Shown: positions 1-9,653, counted from the first letter of the stretch. The stretch is 64,000 nucleotides of DNA from Prevotella melaninogenica ATCC 25845 (GCF_000144405.1 NC_014371.1:310001-374000), one strand, 5' to 3'. Notes: a model not told the origin generated them from the letters alone. Translations and numbers: made by a program.

Positions 1-27
1 ACAATATTACCAAATCAACTTTCGACT

Positions 28-903
28 ATGGAGAAGAAATATTTTGCCCCTTCAGAACTGATTATAAATGAGGATGGAAGTATCTTCCACTTGCACTTGA
101 AGCCAGAGAATCTTGCAGATAAAGTTATTCTTGTTGGTGACCCTGGTCGCGTGGCACTCGTTGCTTCACACTTTGAGAATAAAGAATGTGAGGTTGCTAA
201 TCGTGAGTTCTGTGCTATCACAGGTACTTTCAAGGGAAAGAGAATTACGGTTTTGAGTACAGGTATTGGCTGTGACAATATTGATATCGTTTTAAACGAA
301 TTAGATGCGCTTGCTAATATTGATTTTAAGACACGTACAGAGAATGAGCAGTTGCGTCAGTTGACACTCGTACGAATCGGTACTTGTGGAGGATTGCAGC
401 CTTACACTCCTGTTGGTACTTACATTGCATCTGCCAAGAGTATTGGTTTCGATGGCTTGTTAAACTTCTATGCAGGTCGTAATCAGGCTTCTGACCTTGA
501 GTTTGAAGCGGAATTCAAGAAGCAGGTTGAATGGGATTCGCAGTTGGGTAATCCTTATGTAGCTTGTGCTGACAAGGAATTACTTGACACTATCGCTGCA
601 GATGATATGGTACGTGGTGTTACGATTGCTTGTGGAGGATTCTTCGGACCACAGGGACGTGAGCTTCGTTTGCCATTGCAGGACCCTAAATTGAATGAGA
701 AGATAGAAAACTTCTCTTATAATGGTATGCAGATAACCAACTTCGAGATGGAGTCTTCGGCGCTTGCTGGTCTTGCAACGCTTATGGGGCATAAGGCTGT
801 AACGGTTTGTATGGTTATTGCCAACCGCCTTGCAAAAGAAGCAAATGCAAGCTATAAGAATACTATCGACGGCTTGATTGAGAAGGTGTTGGAGAGAATA
901 TAG
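28..903 (+). CDS. Nucleoside phosphorylase (uridine phosphorylase-like)
   Basis: A 291-residue protein of the purine/uridine phosphorylase superfamily, cytosolic enzymes that split a nucleoside with phosphate into base and pentose-1-phosphate. Visible signatures are the phosphate-binding GDPGR at residues 37-41, RIGTCGG at 116-122 and the nucleoside-binding NFEMESSAL at 238-246, whose Met-Glu contacts the ribose in this family. Length and GDPGR favour the uridine phosphorylase branch, but the base specificity cannot be read with certainty. The gene is followed after 8 bases by the exonuclease III-like gene and then mnmE on the same strand, suggesting one transcript. Only 27 bases precede it in the window, so its promoter is not visible. 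Confidence 0.88.
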   Translation: MEKKYFAPSELIINEDGSIFHLHLKPENLADKVILVGDPGRVALVASHFENKECEVANREFCAITGTFKGKRITVLSTGIGCDNIDIVLNELDALANIDFKTRTENEQLRQLTLVRIGTCGGLQPYTPVGTYIASAKSIGFDGLLNFYAGRNQASDLEFEAEFKKQVEWDSQLGNPYVACADKELLDTIAADDMVRGVTIACGGFFGPQGRELRLPLQDPKLNEKIENFSYNGMQITNFEMESSALAGLATLMGHKAVTVCMVIANRLAKEANASYKNTIDGLIEKVLERI

Positions 904-911
904 GACCCTTC

Positions 912-1673
912 ATGAGGATAATTTCTTGGAATACTTTTGGTATTAGGACAGCTTTGCCAAATCTCCAGCAGATGTTGGAAAGCTGTACTCCTGATATAGT
1001 ATGTCTACAAGAAACCAAAGTAAGAACGCTATATGCCAATTTTGACTTTAAAGGCTATCGACAGTATTGGAATGAGTCAACAGACTTTGCACATTTAGGT
1101 ACTGCTCTTCTGTCAAAATCAAGTTCTCTCATAGCTGTTACATATGATAACTTTAATGTATATTACGACAAAGGGAATGTCATTGTTACAGAGTTAAAAG
1201 AGATTTATGTTGTATGTGTTTATGTTCCTTATGCAGGGGCAACAGCAACAACAAGAGATAATAGACACCATTGGTATAAATGTTTTCAAAGTCTTATTCA
1301 CCAATTACAGCAAAATAAGCCATGTGTTATATGTGGTGATTTCAATGTTGTGCAGCAAGATATAGATGCTTGGGATAAGGCTGTTATAAACACTTCTTTA
1401 GCTTGTTTTAGTAAAGAAGAACGTGCAGAGATTGGAAGGTTTGTTCAAGAAGAACAGTTGATTGATGTCTATCGTTACCTATATCCAAGCACTAAAAGTG
1501 AGGGATTTACTTATTTCCCGTTCGGGTCTGACTATAGAAAGAATAAGAAAGGGTATAGAATAGACTTGTTTCTCATTAGCAAACAATTAATCAGTAAGGT
1601 TGTTGACTGCTATCCATTACAGGATGTGGAAGGCTCATGTAATGTCCCTCTCTTACTCGATATAGATATATAA
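912..1673 (+). CDS. Exonuclease III-like protein with altered catalytic end
   Basis: A 253-residue member of the endonuclease/exonuclease/phosphatase fold, closest in pattern to exonuclease III (AP endonuclease). The start has the family's SWN, followed by LQETKV (metal-binding Glu), VPYAG, GDFNVV (Asp and Asn of the active site) and RIDLFLIS near the C terminus. The final motif, normally Ser-Asp-His in a GSDHCP context, reads GSCNVP here (residues 241-246): Asp and the general-base His are Cys243 and Asn244. The reading frame is otherwise intact. The protein may be catalytically dead, may have a changed activity, or may be a non-nuclease family member. It lies 8 bases after the phosphorylase gene and 10 before mnmE. 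Confidence 0.8.
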   Translation: MRIISWNTFGIRTALPNLQQMLESCTPDIVCLQETKVRTLYANFDFKGYRQYWNESTDFAHLGTALLSKSSSLIAVTYDNFNVYYDKGNVIVTELKEIYVVCVYVPYAGATATTRDNRHHWYKCFQSLIHQLQQNKPCVICGDFNVVQQDIDAWDKAVINTSLACFSKEERAEIGRFVQEEQLIDVYRYLYPSTKSEGFTYFPFGSDYRKNKKGYRIDLFLISKQLISKVVDCYPLQDVEGSCNVPLLLDIDI

Positions 1674-1683
1674 CAATAGTAAA

Positions 1684-3072
1684 ATGAATTCAAAGGGTAT
1701 ATTTTTATCAGCATCTGATACAGTGTGTAGTCTTGCTACTCAGCCTGGTGGAGCTATAGGTGTCATCCGTGTGAGTGGTGAGAAGGCGATAGAAGTGACG
1801 GACAAAGTCTTTCATGGTGTTCGTGGAAAGCATTTAACAGATGCGAAAGGGAATACCTTGCATTATGGTGAAATCCTTGACAAGGAGGGAAAAACCATTG
1901 ATGATGTTCTGGTTAGTGTCTTCCGTGCTCCTCATAGCTATACGGGTGAGAATAGTACTGAGATATCTTGTCATGGTTCTGCTTATATTCTTAATCAGGT
2001 TGTAAAGGCACTTATCGATGCTGGTTGTCGTCAGGCTCAGCCGGGAGAGTACACACAGCGAGCTTATGTGAACGGCAAGATGGATCTTAGTCAGGCGGAA
2101 GCTGTTGCCGACCTTATTGCTGCTTCTAATCGTGCAACGCATCAAGTGGCATTGAGCCAGTTGAAGGGCCATTTTAGTTCAGAGCTTTCACTCTTGCGTG
2201 AACAGCTTTTGAAAATGACTTCTTTGTTGGAGTTAGAACTTGATTTCTCTGACCATGAGGAACTTGAATTTGCTGATCGTACAGAACTAAAAGCTTTGGC
2301 AGAGACGATTCATCAAAAGATAAAACTCCTCACAGATTCCTTTGAGACGGGTAAGGCTTTGAAGAAAGGTGTGCCTGTTGCCATTGTTGGTAAGACGAAT
2401 GTGGGTAAGTCGACTCTGTTGAATTGCCTTCTTCATGAGGAGAAAGCTATTGTTTCAGATATTCATGGTACAACACGCGATGTCATTGAAGATACAACAG
2501 AAATCAAAGGTGTCACCTTTCGTTTTATAGATACGGCTGGTATTCGTCACACTGATGACCAAATTGAGAAGTTAGGCATTGAGCGCGCTTATCAAAAGAT
2601 GGATGAGGCTGCCATTGTCTTATGGGTTATTGATGAGCAGCCAACGGCAGAAGAATGTGCTGAAATGCAGCGTTTGGCGAAAGGTAAGCATTTGATAGCT
2701 ATCTTTAATAAAATAGATAGTAAAGAAACAGAGCGAAAACTGCTAAATGATGAATTGCCAACTATCTTTATATCAGCAAAGTTAAAGCAAAATATTAAGG
2801 CTTTGGAGGAGGCTATTTATGAAGCTGCTGATATCCCTGAGATAAGTGAGAATAGTGTTATCATTACTTCTGCGCGTCATTACGAGGCATTAACGCATGC
2901 TGACGAATCTATTTTACGTGTCATAGAAGCTCTCGACTTTGGACTTAGTGGTGACCTTGTTAGTGAAGACTTACGCATCTGTCTTCATCAACTCGCTGAT
3001 ATAACAGGTGGGCAGATCACCCCACATGAAGTGCTTGGAAATATATTTAAGCACTTTTGTATTGGTAAGTAA
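1684..3072 (+). CDS. mnmE: tRNA uridine-5-carboxymethylaminomethyl GTPase MnmE
   Basis: A 462-residue protein with the full MnmE layout: N-terminal folate-binding domain (about 1-125), helical domain, and an inserted GTPase domain. It has G1 GKTNVGKS at 236-243, then DIHGTTRD, DTAG and NKID, and ends in the catalytic C-terminal CIGK. With MnmG it installs the cmnm5 group on the wobble uridine of certain tRNAs. Length matches the family. It appears to be the last gene of a three-gene plus-strand group. The gap to the convergent jetD-like gene is only 41 bases. Confidence 0.97.
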   Translation: MNSKGIFLSASDTVCSLATQPGGAIGVIRVSGEKAIEVTDKVFHGVRGKHLTDAKGNTLHYGEILDKEGKTIDDVLVSVFRAPHSYTGENSTEISCHGSAYILNQVVKALIDAGCRQAQPGEYTQRAYVNGKMDLSQAEAVADLIAASNRATHQVALSQLKGHFSSELSLLREQLLKMTSLLELELDFSDHEELEFADRTELKALAETIHQKIKLLTDSFETGKALKKGVPVAIVGKTNVGKSTLLNCLLHEEKAIVSDIHGTTRDVIEDTTEIKGVTFRFIDTAGIRHTDDQIEKLGIERAYQKMDEAAIVLWVIDEQPTAEECAEMQRLAKGKHLIAIFNKIDSKETERKLLNDELPTIFISAKLKQNIKALEEAIYEAADIPEISENSVIITSARHYEALTHADESILRVIEALDFGLSGDLVSEDLRICLHQLADITGGQITPHEVLGNIFKHFCIGK

Positions 3073-3113
3073 GGTCTTTGGATAGGTTGCTCTCTTTGTG
3101 TCGTAAGTCCTTA

Positions 3114-3959
3114 TTATTGAGAAATGTAACCCTCTTGATCATAGCCTTTACGCTCATGATGAATGAGGTCTATCAATTGCTGAATCTCTATTCTATCTGA
3201 TTTAATATCCTTATAACGAGCATATTGTTCGTTATAACGCCTTGTTGAGCCGCATCTTAACCGTGAGGAGATATCTTCTGGGATTAAGAAAGATGTGCGT
3301 TCTGTGCCTAAATGCTTCTGAAATTCAGACAGGAATATATGAATACCAGCCAAATCAAAGTCGCCAAAGTGGATATATGGATTGGGAATAGATGCCAGCC
3401 ATTCTCTAAGATCGGTTGATTGTGGATAGCGTGAGACGAACAGTACCTTTTGTGAATGTCCATGTTTATGTAGGTACTCATCGAAGAAAAGTCTTTGTTG
3501 ACGAACTTTTCTGAAATTCTCCATATTCTCAATTCCAATGATAATGACATCATCTGGAATTGCAAAAGTTCTCCAATCAGAAACAAAAAAGAAACATCCT
3601 TCTTGTGGATTGATGGTAAATGGTTCTTTATTCAATTGACATTCAATCAACTCATACGTATTTACTGGGAATCCAGGACACGAACGTATAGTCACGAGTT
3701 TAGAGTTTCCTGTCTCGCTTGCCATTGAACTTCTTGAGTCGAAATTATCGACATCTAAAATACGATAATTCTCATCCTTATCAATAAGAAACCTTTTTAA
3801 TGCTTCGATATTGTTGGCACGATACGATTTTCTCGACCCATGTATAATGATTTGCAATAGACCTTCCTGGATAAGTTCTGTCAGTAGTCTATTACTTATC
3901 CTTGAGCCTGCAACGGTCTCACCAGCTATTAACGCTTGTATAGATGCACTTACTGCCAT
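3114..3959 (-). CDS. Wadjet JetD-like (MksG-like) TOPRIM nuclease
   Basis: A 281-residue protein, last gene of the four-gene SMC operon. The N-terminal ~60 residues look like a winged helix. The C-terminal half has the topoisomerase VI/Spo11-type TOPRIM pattern: a Glu in IIGIEN (Glu144) and Asp-x-Asp in FGDFDLAGI (Asp200, Asp202). In Wadjet systems JetD is the nuclease subunit that cuts closed circular DNA after extrusion by JetABC. It is shorter than the JetD proteins of well-studied type I systems (roughly 390 residues). It starts 12 bases after the jetC-like stop codon, so co-transcription is likely. The family is inferred from motif and context; no sequence search was run. Confidence 0.8.
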   Translation of the reverse strand: MAVSASIQALIAGETVAGSRISNRLLTELIQEGLLQIIIHGSRKSYRANNIEALKRFLIDKDENYRILDVDNFDSRSSMASETGNSKLVTIRSCPGFPVNTYELIECQLNKEPFTINPQEGCFFFVSDWRTFAIPDDVIIIGIENMENFRKVRQQRLFFDEYLHKHGHSQKVLFVSRYPQSTDLREWLASIPNPYIHFGDFDLAGIHIFLSEFQKHLGTERTSFLIPEDISSRLRCGSTRRYNEQYARYKDIKSDRIEIQQLIDLIHHERKGYDQEGYISQ

Positions 3960-3971
3960 AGTCTTTCGATG

Positions 3972-6900
3972 TTATATTCTCTTTAAAAGTTTCTCAACTT
4001 TCGTCTTTACACCATGCTTGCTTAGTAGGTAGGTGTACCGGTAATCGTACGGATTATAGGATGTTGGTGAACTGTTTATTAGCTGGATATTACGTGAGTT
4101 AGCAAACTGTAAGATGCCTTTAATATTGTTTGGATGTAGACGACCAATCTCATCCATCATACAATGGACGATGAAATCACCACTCTTACGGGCTGCCTTC
4201 TTCTTGAATACGTTGATAAGCATGATGTTAACCATTGCCTTCACTAAGATGTCTGTTCCGTCTGAACCAACGTTATTAATGCGTTCTACCCAGCTTGTAT
4301 CATTGTCGTTCTCCTTTACACGGAATTGTAAACGGAAGGAATCGCCCAATGATACGATGTTACGAGTTGGCTCGTTCTGTAACTGATGAGATAAGCTTTT
4401 AAGATAATCTACAACCTTTCGGTTTACTTCATCACGATTATCACTTGAGAAGAGATTAAGTTCTCCTATAGAAAGAGCATTCTCAATGCAGTAATTATGA
4501 ATAGATATAAGCAACTGCATAAGCTTGTCTGACGACTCATTTGCTCTTAATTCTATACTTTTAATGACTCCTGCAAAGTTCTTCTCAACAAAGTCTCGAT
4601 TGATGTCAAGGATTACTCCATCCACATCAGATCGACGTTTCATCAATGCTCCGACCTCAGTTGAAATACGTCCTAAGATGTCTTTATAATGTTCACTGGT
4701 ACGTCTTCGATACTCTTCTATCTTATTATTGTCGATAAACTCTTGTAAGTCAACTGCAATCTGCATATAATCTGCGTCTGTGATAGGCATTGTGTTGAAG
4801 TGAAAAGCATTCTGTGGCTTAAAGTTACGATTGAAGTTTACGACAGTTCCTTTTAGTATCTCAATGGCTTCTCGTTTCTGATTAATGGTGCCTCTCAGCT
4901 GACTTATTAGCTGTAGACAGTCTAAATGCGTAGACTTTACCTTATTATCAGCGAGATAATCGTTGGATACTAAGTGTTCATTTTCTATAACTTGATGATA
5001 TTGATTTAGTCCATCTCGTCTATGAGCGAGGTCTTTTTGAATCGCTCTTTGTTGGTCTTCAAATCCCTGTCTCTTCTTCTCTATGCGTATTCGTTTGTCT
5101 TCGTAGCGTTGTTGCAACATAATAAGTCGCTGCCCAATCTCCTTTATATTGTTTCTAATATCAGCCTCTTTGGAGAAGAGAGTGGCCACCGCATCTTCGT
5201 ATTTGATTACGTCATTGCGGTCTGTTTCTATCTGTTGAAGTAGCTTGTTAAGCTCATCAAGTGCTTTGCGATATTCGTTCAATAGTCTGATATCTACTCC
5301 TTTGCCTTCAAGCTCGGCTTTTTGTTGCTTGTCAAGTTGAGTTTTTTGATTTTCAAATTCCTGATTATGCAATTCAACTTCAGTCTTTTGTTGCTCTTGA
5401 AAGGCATTAAGTTCATTATTAAGTGCCTTTACAGACCTATTGAAAGCAGCATCAAGTTCCTTCAAGTCCTTTTCGTTCTTAGCATCATTCTTAGCTTGTC
5501 TTTCTTTCTCAGCATCAACTTTTAGAGTGGCATCATTGAATGCACGCATACGTAACTCTTGTTCGCTTGAGATTATTTCCTGCTCTTCCATCTCTAATTT
5601 ATGTCGCTGGTTTTGCAGGTCCTGTCTCTTTGTAGGTATTTGATCAGCCTCCACTCTTAGCTGAGTAGCTTCCTGACGCAATGGTTTAAGTAGGTTACCA
5701 TACTTCTTACCAAGTTTAGATATTTCCTCTTGGAGGGTTATTGGCAGTTGTGATAACTGTCTATTCAGAAGTTGAAGTCGTTCTTCTAATTTCTTTTTCT
5801 CTGCTCGATACTCATCAGGAGTACGATGGGTAGGCTCAATATTTTCCAAGTTGAGCTTTACTCCAAATAGGTTGTCCGTTTTATAGTCTAACGTTGGTTC
5901 AAGTCCTTGGGCGTAGAGTATTCGTTCTTCATCTACAACTTTTCCAATCGTATCTTCCCACCCTTCAGCATTCTTACACAACCAATGATACAGCGAGTCA
6001 TCCAGATGTGACAGCAAGTCGTTGATTCTTGCAATCTCATTACGGCATATCGCGCGATTGTCTTCCAATCGTTTTTGTTCCTGCAAAGAGGCTTGTTTTA
6101 ATTCAGCCTCTTTCATTTCGAATTCGTTAGTCAGCTTTTCTATTTGAATTCTAACAGTTTTCTGTTGTTCCTCATTAGCCTTTTCATTGATATCTAATTG
6201 TTGCAGTTGCTCCTTTACCAGCTTGATGTCATCCTCTTTTGGGTGCCATTGACGCAGTTCTTTAAGTCTACTATCAGCTCTATACTGTTCAACAGTAAGA
6301 CTGTGAAGACGTTCTTTGGATTCGAGTGACCAAGCACGATACGCATTCATAACCAGGTTTCTGTTCTTAGAACGCTCTTCTTCATAGCGATTTCGTTCTT
6401 GTTGTAGCTCTGTTTGCTTTGTATACAAAGCCTCTCTCAGCCTATTGGTAAATGCTTGATGAGCATTTTCAAGTTTCGCTTTGGCGATATTATACTTCTC
6501 TGCTATTGACGCATTCGTTTTGAGTAAATCGTCCAATAGCATTTTTTTCTCATCCGCCTCATACTTTAATGACTTCTCACGAGCATTAAGTGCAACCTTT
6601 TCTTTTATATTGATAGCATCAAAATACTTTCGTTTCTCAGCTATCTCTTTTAGTTTACTATTCTTTCCTCCAAGGTCTTGATTGAGTGAGTCTTTTTCTT
6701 TGTCATAGTCTGCTTTAAGTTCCTTCTGACGTTTACTCTCTTTCTCAATATTGTTTCTTACATCTACAAGTTTACTTTCTAATAGTGGTATTTGTTGTTC
6801 ATCGTCCGCTACAACATAGTTCAGCATGTGCCATACATCAAGTAGTTGCTGATCAAACGCAACAATCTTACGGCCCTGTTCAGCTATTTTCAGTGCCTGT

Positions 6901-7619
6901 TGGCGTACGGGATAAATTCCGTCACGTGTCTGTCGGAACCAACAGTCTATTTCATCGTATTCTCTTTCAAAGTCTGTTACCAGTCTTCTGTACGTTTGTA
7001 AATCAATAGGGTGGTCTTCGTCAGCCATTGACTGGATGATAGTATTCTTTACAAAGTCAGCATCCAACTTCGTGTTAAGGAATACATTTTGAATACTTCG
7101 GGGTATATTTTGATAGTGAGAGCTCTGTACTAAGGCATAGCGAGTAAACTTGTGGTCGTGTGTGTTACCAAAGATAATGTCCTTAAACATTACCCCAGAG
7201 TCGATTCTTGCTGACACACTCACATTCTTATCAATACGTTCACGTATCTTGACCCAGTCACTCAACACCTGTTTATCATTATCAATGAGCCACTCCCTTT
7301 GGTATGGTGCATCAATAAACCGCCAAGAAGCGCGTCCTTGGTATCGGTTGACTAATATGGTATATGCTCCATTATCACGCATTACCTCATAGAGGATATG
7401 CGAGTTAGATTGGCGGAAATAGAACTCGTCAAACGACTTCTGGCCTTGTTGAATACCCAACTTATGCTTGTCGGCATTGTAGAAGAATAGTAGTGCTCTT
7501 AGTACTGTACTCTTTCCTACACCCTGCGTTCCAGTGAAATGCACGTTGCCATCTACTGATATTTCAGCATAAGGAATATTAGCACTATTGATAAATATGA
7601 TTCTATTCAGGTATTTCAT
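3972..7619 (-). CDS. Wadjet JetC-like SMC ATPase
   Basis: A 1,215-residue SMC/MukB-like protein. Walker A GTQGVGKST lies at 30-38. The Walker B region FIVHCMMDEIGRLH lies near the C terminus, with Asp1156 and Glu1157. Between them are long heptad-rich, Lys/Glu/Gln-rich stretches typical of two antiparallel coiled-coil arms separated by a hinge-like segment. In Wadjet/MksBEFG complexes this subunit is the loop-extruding motor. It starts 17 bases inside the jetB-like gene, indicating translational coupling. The two ATPase halves, very large coiled coil, flanking small subunits and JetD-like partner together point to Wadjet rather than chromosomal SMC-ScpAB, SbcC or RecN. Confidence 0.85.
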   Translation of the reverse strand: MKYLNRIIFINSANIPYAEISVDGNVHFTGTQGVGKSTVLRALLFFYNADKHKLGIQQGQKSFDEFYFRQSNSHILYEVMRDNGAYTILVNRYQGRASWRFIDAPYQREWLIDNDKQVLSDWVKIRERIDKNVSVSARIDSGVMFKDIIFGNTHDHKFTRYALVQSSHYQNIPRSIQNVFLNTKLDADFVKNTIIQSMADEDHPIDLQTYRRLVTDFEREYDEIDCWFRQTRDGIYPVRQQALKIAEQGRKIVAFDQQLLDVWHMLNYVVADDEQQIPLLESKLVDVRNNIEKESKRQKELKADYDKEKDSLNQDLGGKNSKLKEIAEKRKYFDAINIKEKVALNAREKSLKYEADEKKMLLDDLLKTNASIAEKYNIAKAKLENAHQAFTNRLREALYTKQTELQQERNRYEEERSKNRNLVMNAYRAWSLESKERLHSLTVEQYRADSRLKELRQWHPKEDDIKLVKEQLQQLDINEKANEEQQKTVRIQIEKLTNEFEMKEAELKQASLQEQKRLEDNRAICRNEIARINDLLSHLDDSLYHWLCKNAEGWEDTIGKVVDEERILYAQGLEPTLDYKTDNLFGVKLNLENIEPTHRTPDEYRAEKKKLEERLQLLNRQLSQLPITLQEEISKLGKKYGNLLKPLRQEATQLRVEADQIPTKRQDLQNQRHKLEMEEQEIISSEQELRMRAFNDATLKVDAEKERQAKNDAKNEKDLKELDAAFNRSVKALNNELNAFQEQQKTEVELHNQEFENQKTQLDKQQKAELEGKGVDIRLLNEYRKALDELNKLLQQIETDRNDVIKYEDAVATLFSKEADIRNNIKEIGQRLIMLQQRYEDKRIRIEKKRQGFEDQQRAIQKDLAHRRDGLNQYHQVIENEHLVSNDYLADNKVKSTHLDCLQLISQLRGTINQKREAIEILKGTVVNFNRNFKPQNAFHFNTMPITDADYMQIAVDLQEFIDNNKIEEYRRRTSEHYKDILGRISTEVGALMKRRSDVDGVILDINRDFVEKNFAGVIKSIELRANESSDKLMQLLISIHNYCIENALSIGELNLFSSDNRDEVNRKVVDYLKSLSHQLQNEPTRNIVSLGDSFRLQFRVKENDNDTSWVERINNVGSDGTDILVKAMVNIMLINVFKKKAARKSGDFIVHCMMDEIGRLHPNNIKGILQFANSRNIQLINSSPTSYNPYDYRYTYLLSKHGVKTKVEKLLKRI

Positions 7620-8160
7620 CTTCGTTAGCTATTTGAATCATGTTAACCAATTCCTCAGCATAACGGAATGCAGAGGTTATCTTAAAAGTCTCATCTTGAA
7701 TATTGACACATTCAGCAAATCCCATGTTTTGCATCTCTTGGAGTAGCTTGTTCACTATTTCTTGATTTGAGCCTGCGCCATACTTCTTAAATAGGTGGTT
7801 GGCTTTCTCCTTCAATTCAATATCTAAACTGATTTGTTCTATTAGATGTCCTTTGCGAAATTGGTAACCTGCAGAGAATGCTTGGTTATAGCATTTAAGA
7901 AAGTCAAGATAATCAAGCCACTTAGAAAAACTTTCTAACTTTTGTTCTATAGCTTGTTTTCCTTCCCCTATACGAGAGAAGTAGAAGTAACCATTGCCTT
8001 GTTCTAATTGTAGACCAACTTCTTTAAAGTAGTCTGCATAATCTTCAAAGTTCTCTTCTAAGTCATCGTATAGATGGCGGATAGAGTTGTCAGAACTATC
8101 AACAGAGAGGAATTCTCCGCGGATTAATCGTTCATATATTCGTTGAGTGTTATTTCGCAT
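7603..8160 (-). CDS. Wadjet JetB-like (MksE/kite-like) subunit
   Basis: A 185-residue protein between the JetA- and JetC-like genes, in the position and size class of JetB/MksE, the winged-helix kite subunit that bridges the kleisin and the SMC. The start is placed at the ATG at 8158-8160. An upstream in-frame TTG at 8176-8178 would add six residues. With the ATG start the gene overlaps the jetA-like gene by 11 bases and the jetC-like gene by 17. A helical, charged composition is visible but no strong motif, so the assignment rests on gene order and size. Confidence 0.72.
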   Translation of the reverse strand: MRNNTQRIYERLIRGEFLSVDSSDNSIRHLYDDLEENFEDYADYFKEVGLQLEQGNGYFYFSRIGEGKQAIEQKLESFSKWLDYLDFLKCYNQAFSAGYQFRKGHLIEQISLDIELKEKANHLFKKYGAGSNQEIVNKLLQEMQNMGFAECVNIQDETFKITSAFRYAEELVNMIQIANEDEIPE

Positions 8161-9349
8161 AGATGATTGGATATTCAATGTTTTGGTAAGTTGCGTATTC
8201 TCCAGTCATTTTACATTCATCGGGGTGTAGGATGACAAGTTGACAAAAGAGGGTTGCATGATCTTCTATTTCACGTTTTGTCGTGTAGTTGTATCTGAGG
8301 ATAAATTCAAAGAGATTGTAGCTTGAGGCAGCAAAGGCATTCCACACTTCAGTAGGATCAATCTCTTTCAGAAGTTGTACTTGCTCTTGTAAGTCTTCCT
8401 TTGTAAGTGGTTCTGCCTCTGTTCGTGACGTCTTTTGTATACCATTACGTTCTGCTATTCTCCTTAAAACCTTTGCTATCTCATCATTCTCTCTTAATGC
8501 CTCTAATGAAAGACGAATCTTGCTATATTGCCGAGACTCCATCCATAGTGGATTGTTATCTTCTAATACTTGTGTAATATTAGTTTCTGTCTTGATGAGA
8601 ACTTGGTCTTTCAGATACTTTAATTTGCGTATCTTCTTGTAAAGCTGGTTCTGTTGGTCTATTTGATTGATATAGACAATAATCTGTCTATCTATCTCCA
8701 TCAGTGCATGATAGGCTTCAACGAAATCGTGTCTTACATTGCTACAAGTCTTAGCCATGTGTGGGTCATTGGCCATAATGAAGAAGGCTTGCTCATTGTC
8801 CATTAGCTTTTCACATTCACGTATCATCGAGCGTATGCTATGACTTTTCTCATCAAGATTCTGGAGTTTCGTTTTCTTGTTGAGATAGTTTGGTTCTTGC
8901 TTATAGGTGTTGTCCATGTTTCGTTTCAAGTCCACTACATTTTTCAACGTCCTAAAGCCTGTCTTCTTCAAGATTTGGCGTACACTATCTTGGTAGCCAG
9001 CCTTCCGATTTACGTTTGTCTCTTGTAGGAAATAAGTGATATGCTCCTTTAGTGTGTTGATACATTCCTGCACACTTAACACACTTATTTCCTCATTCAC
9101 GTTCAGTACCTCCTCGAAGAAATTAAGATAGTCGCTCTCTATTTCAAGAGAATTGCCAGTTTCTACTACTACACCATAGTCAATGAGCCTACTTAGTCGG
9201 CTCTCATTCTCTCCAACTAACTCCAGTGCTATTCCTTTGGGGAATTTTATCAGCTTTCGCTTTTCAAACATCTCACTTAGTAGTCTTTGTTCGCGTGAGA
9301 GTGTTTTAGTAAGTTCTTCTATTGTTCTAAAGTGTGACAGTATGTCCAT
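8150..9349 (-). CDS. Wadjet JetA-like (kleisin-position) subunit
   Basis: A 399-residue, largely alpha-helical protein, first gene of the minus-strand SMC operon. JetA/MksF proteins are kleisins that close the ring with JetC. Size, helical content and first position fit that role, but no diagnostic motif can be named by eye. The next gene starts inside this one. The 609 bases upstream carry no gene. A TATATTTG-like -7 element on the minus strand lies at 9504-9511, but its candidate -33 TTG has a spacer of only 15, so the promoter is uncertain. Confidence 0.7.
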   Translation of the reverse strand: MDILSHFRTIEELTKTLSREQRLLSEMFEKRKLIKFPKGIALELVGENESRLSRLIDYGVVVETGNSLEIESDYLNFFEEVLNVNEEISVLSVQECINTLKEHITYFLQETNVNRKAGYQDSVRQILKKTGFRTLKNVVDLKRNMDNTYKQEPNYLNKKTKLQNLDEKSHSIRSMIRECEKLMDNEQAFFIMANDPHMAKTCSNVRHDFVEAYHALMEIDRQIIVYINQIDQQNQLYKKIRKLKYLKDQVLIKTETNITQVLEDNNPLWMESRQYSKIRLSLEALRENDEIAKVLRRIAERNGIQKTSRTEAEPLTKEDLQEQVQLLKEIDPTEVWNAFAASSYNLFEFILRYNYTTKREIEDHATLFCQLVILHPDECKMTGEYATYQNIEYPIIYAK

Positions 9350-9653
9350 GGGCTTGTTTTATATATCAAGAGTATGATAGTCTTTGACTTTATTATTGAA
9401 TAAGGTGGAAGTTAGCAAGATTTCTTAATACATCAGTTTTGTATGGATAAGAATTTGTTTGCTTTCAGACCAGCATCTTATACTTAAGGTATTAAAACAG
9501 ATACAAATATAATAATTACTTTTGAACAATGTTGCTAATTCTTGATAAAATCTGAGTAACTTGTGATAAACACACCGTGTACATGTCCTTTTATCGGTAT
9601 GTTCGTGTGAAATGGATAGTAATAGACGAACTTATATACATCTTTCTCTTATT

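Noticed and set aside
8161..8178. Longer N terminus for the JetB-like protein
   Set aside because: It requires a TTG start; an ATG is available six codons later with a shorter overlap.
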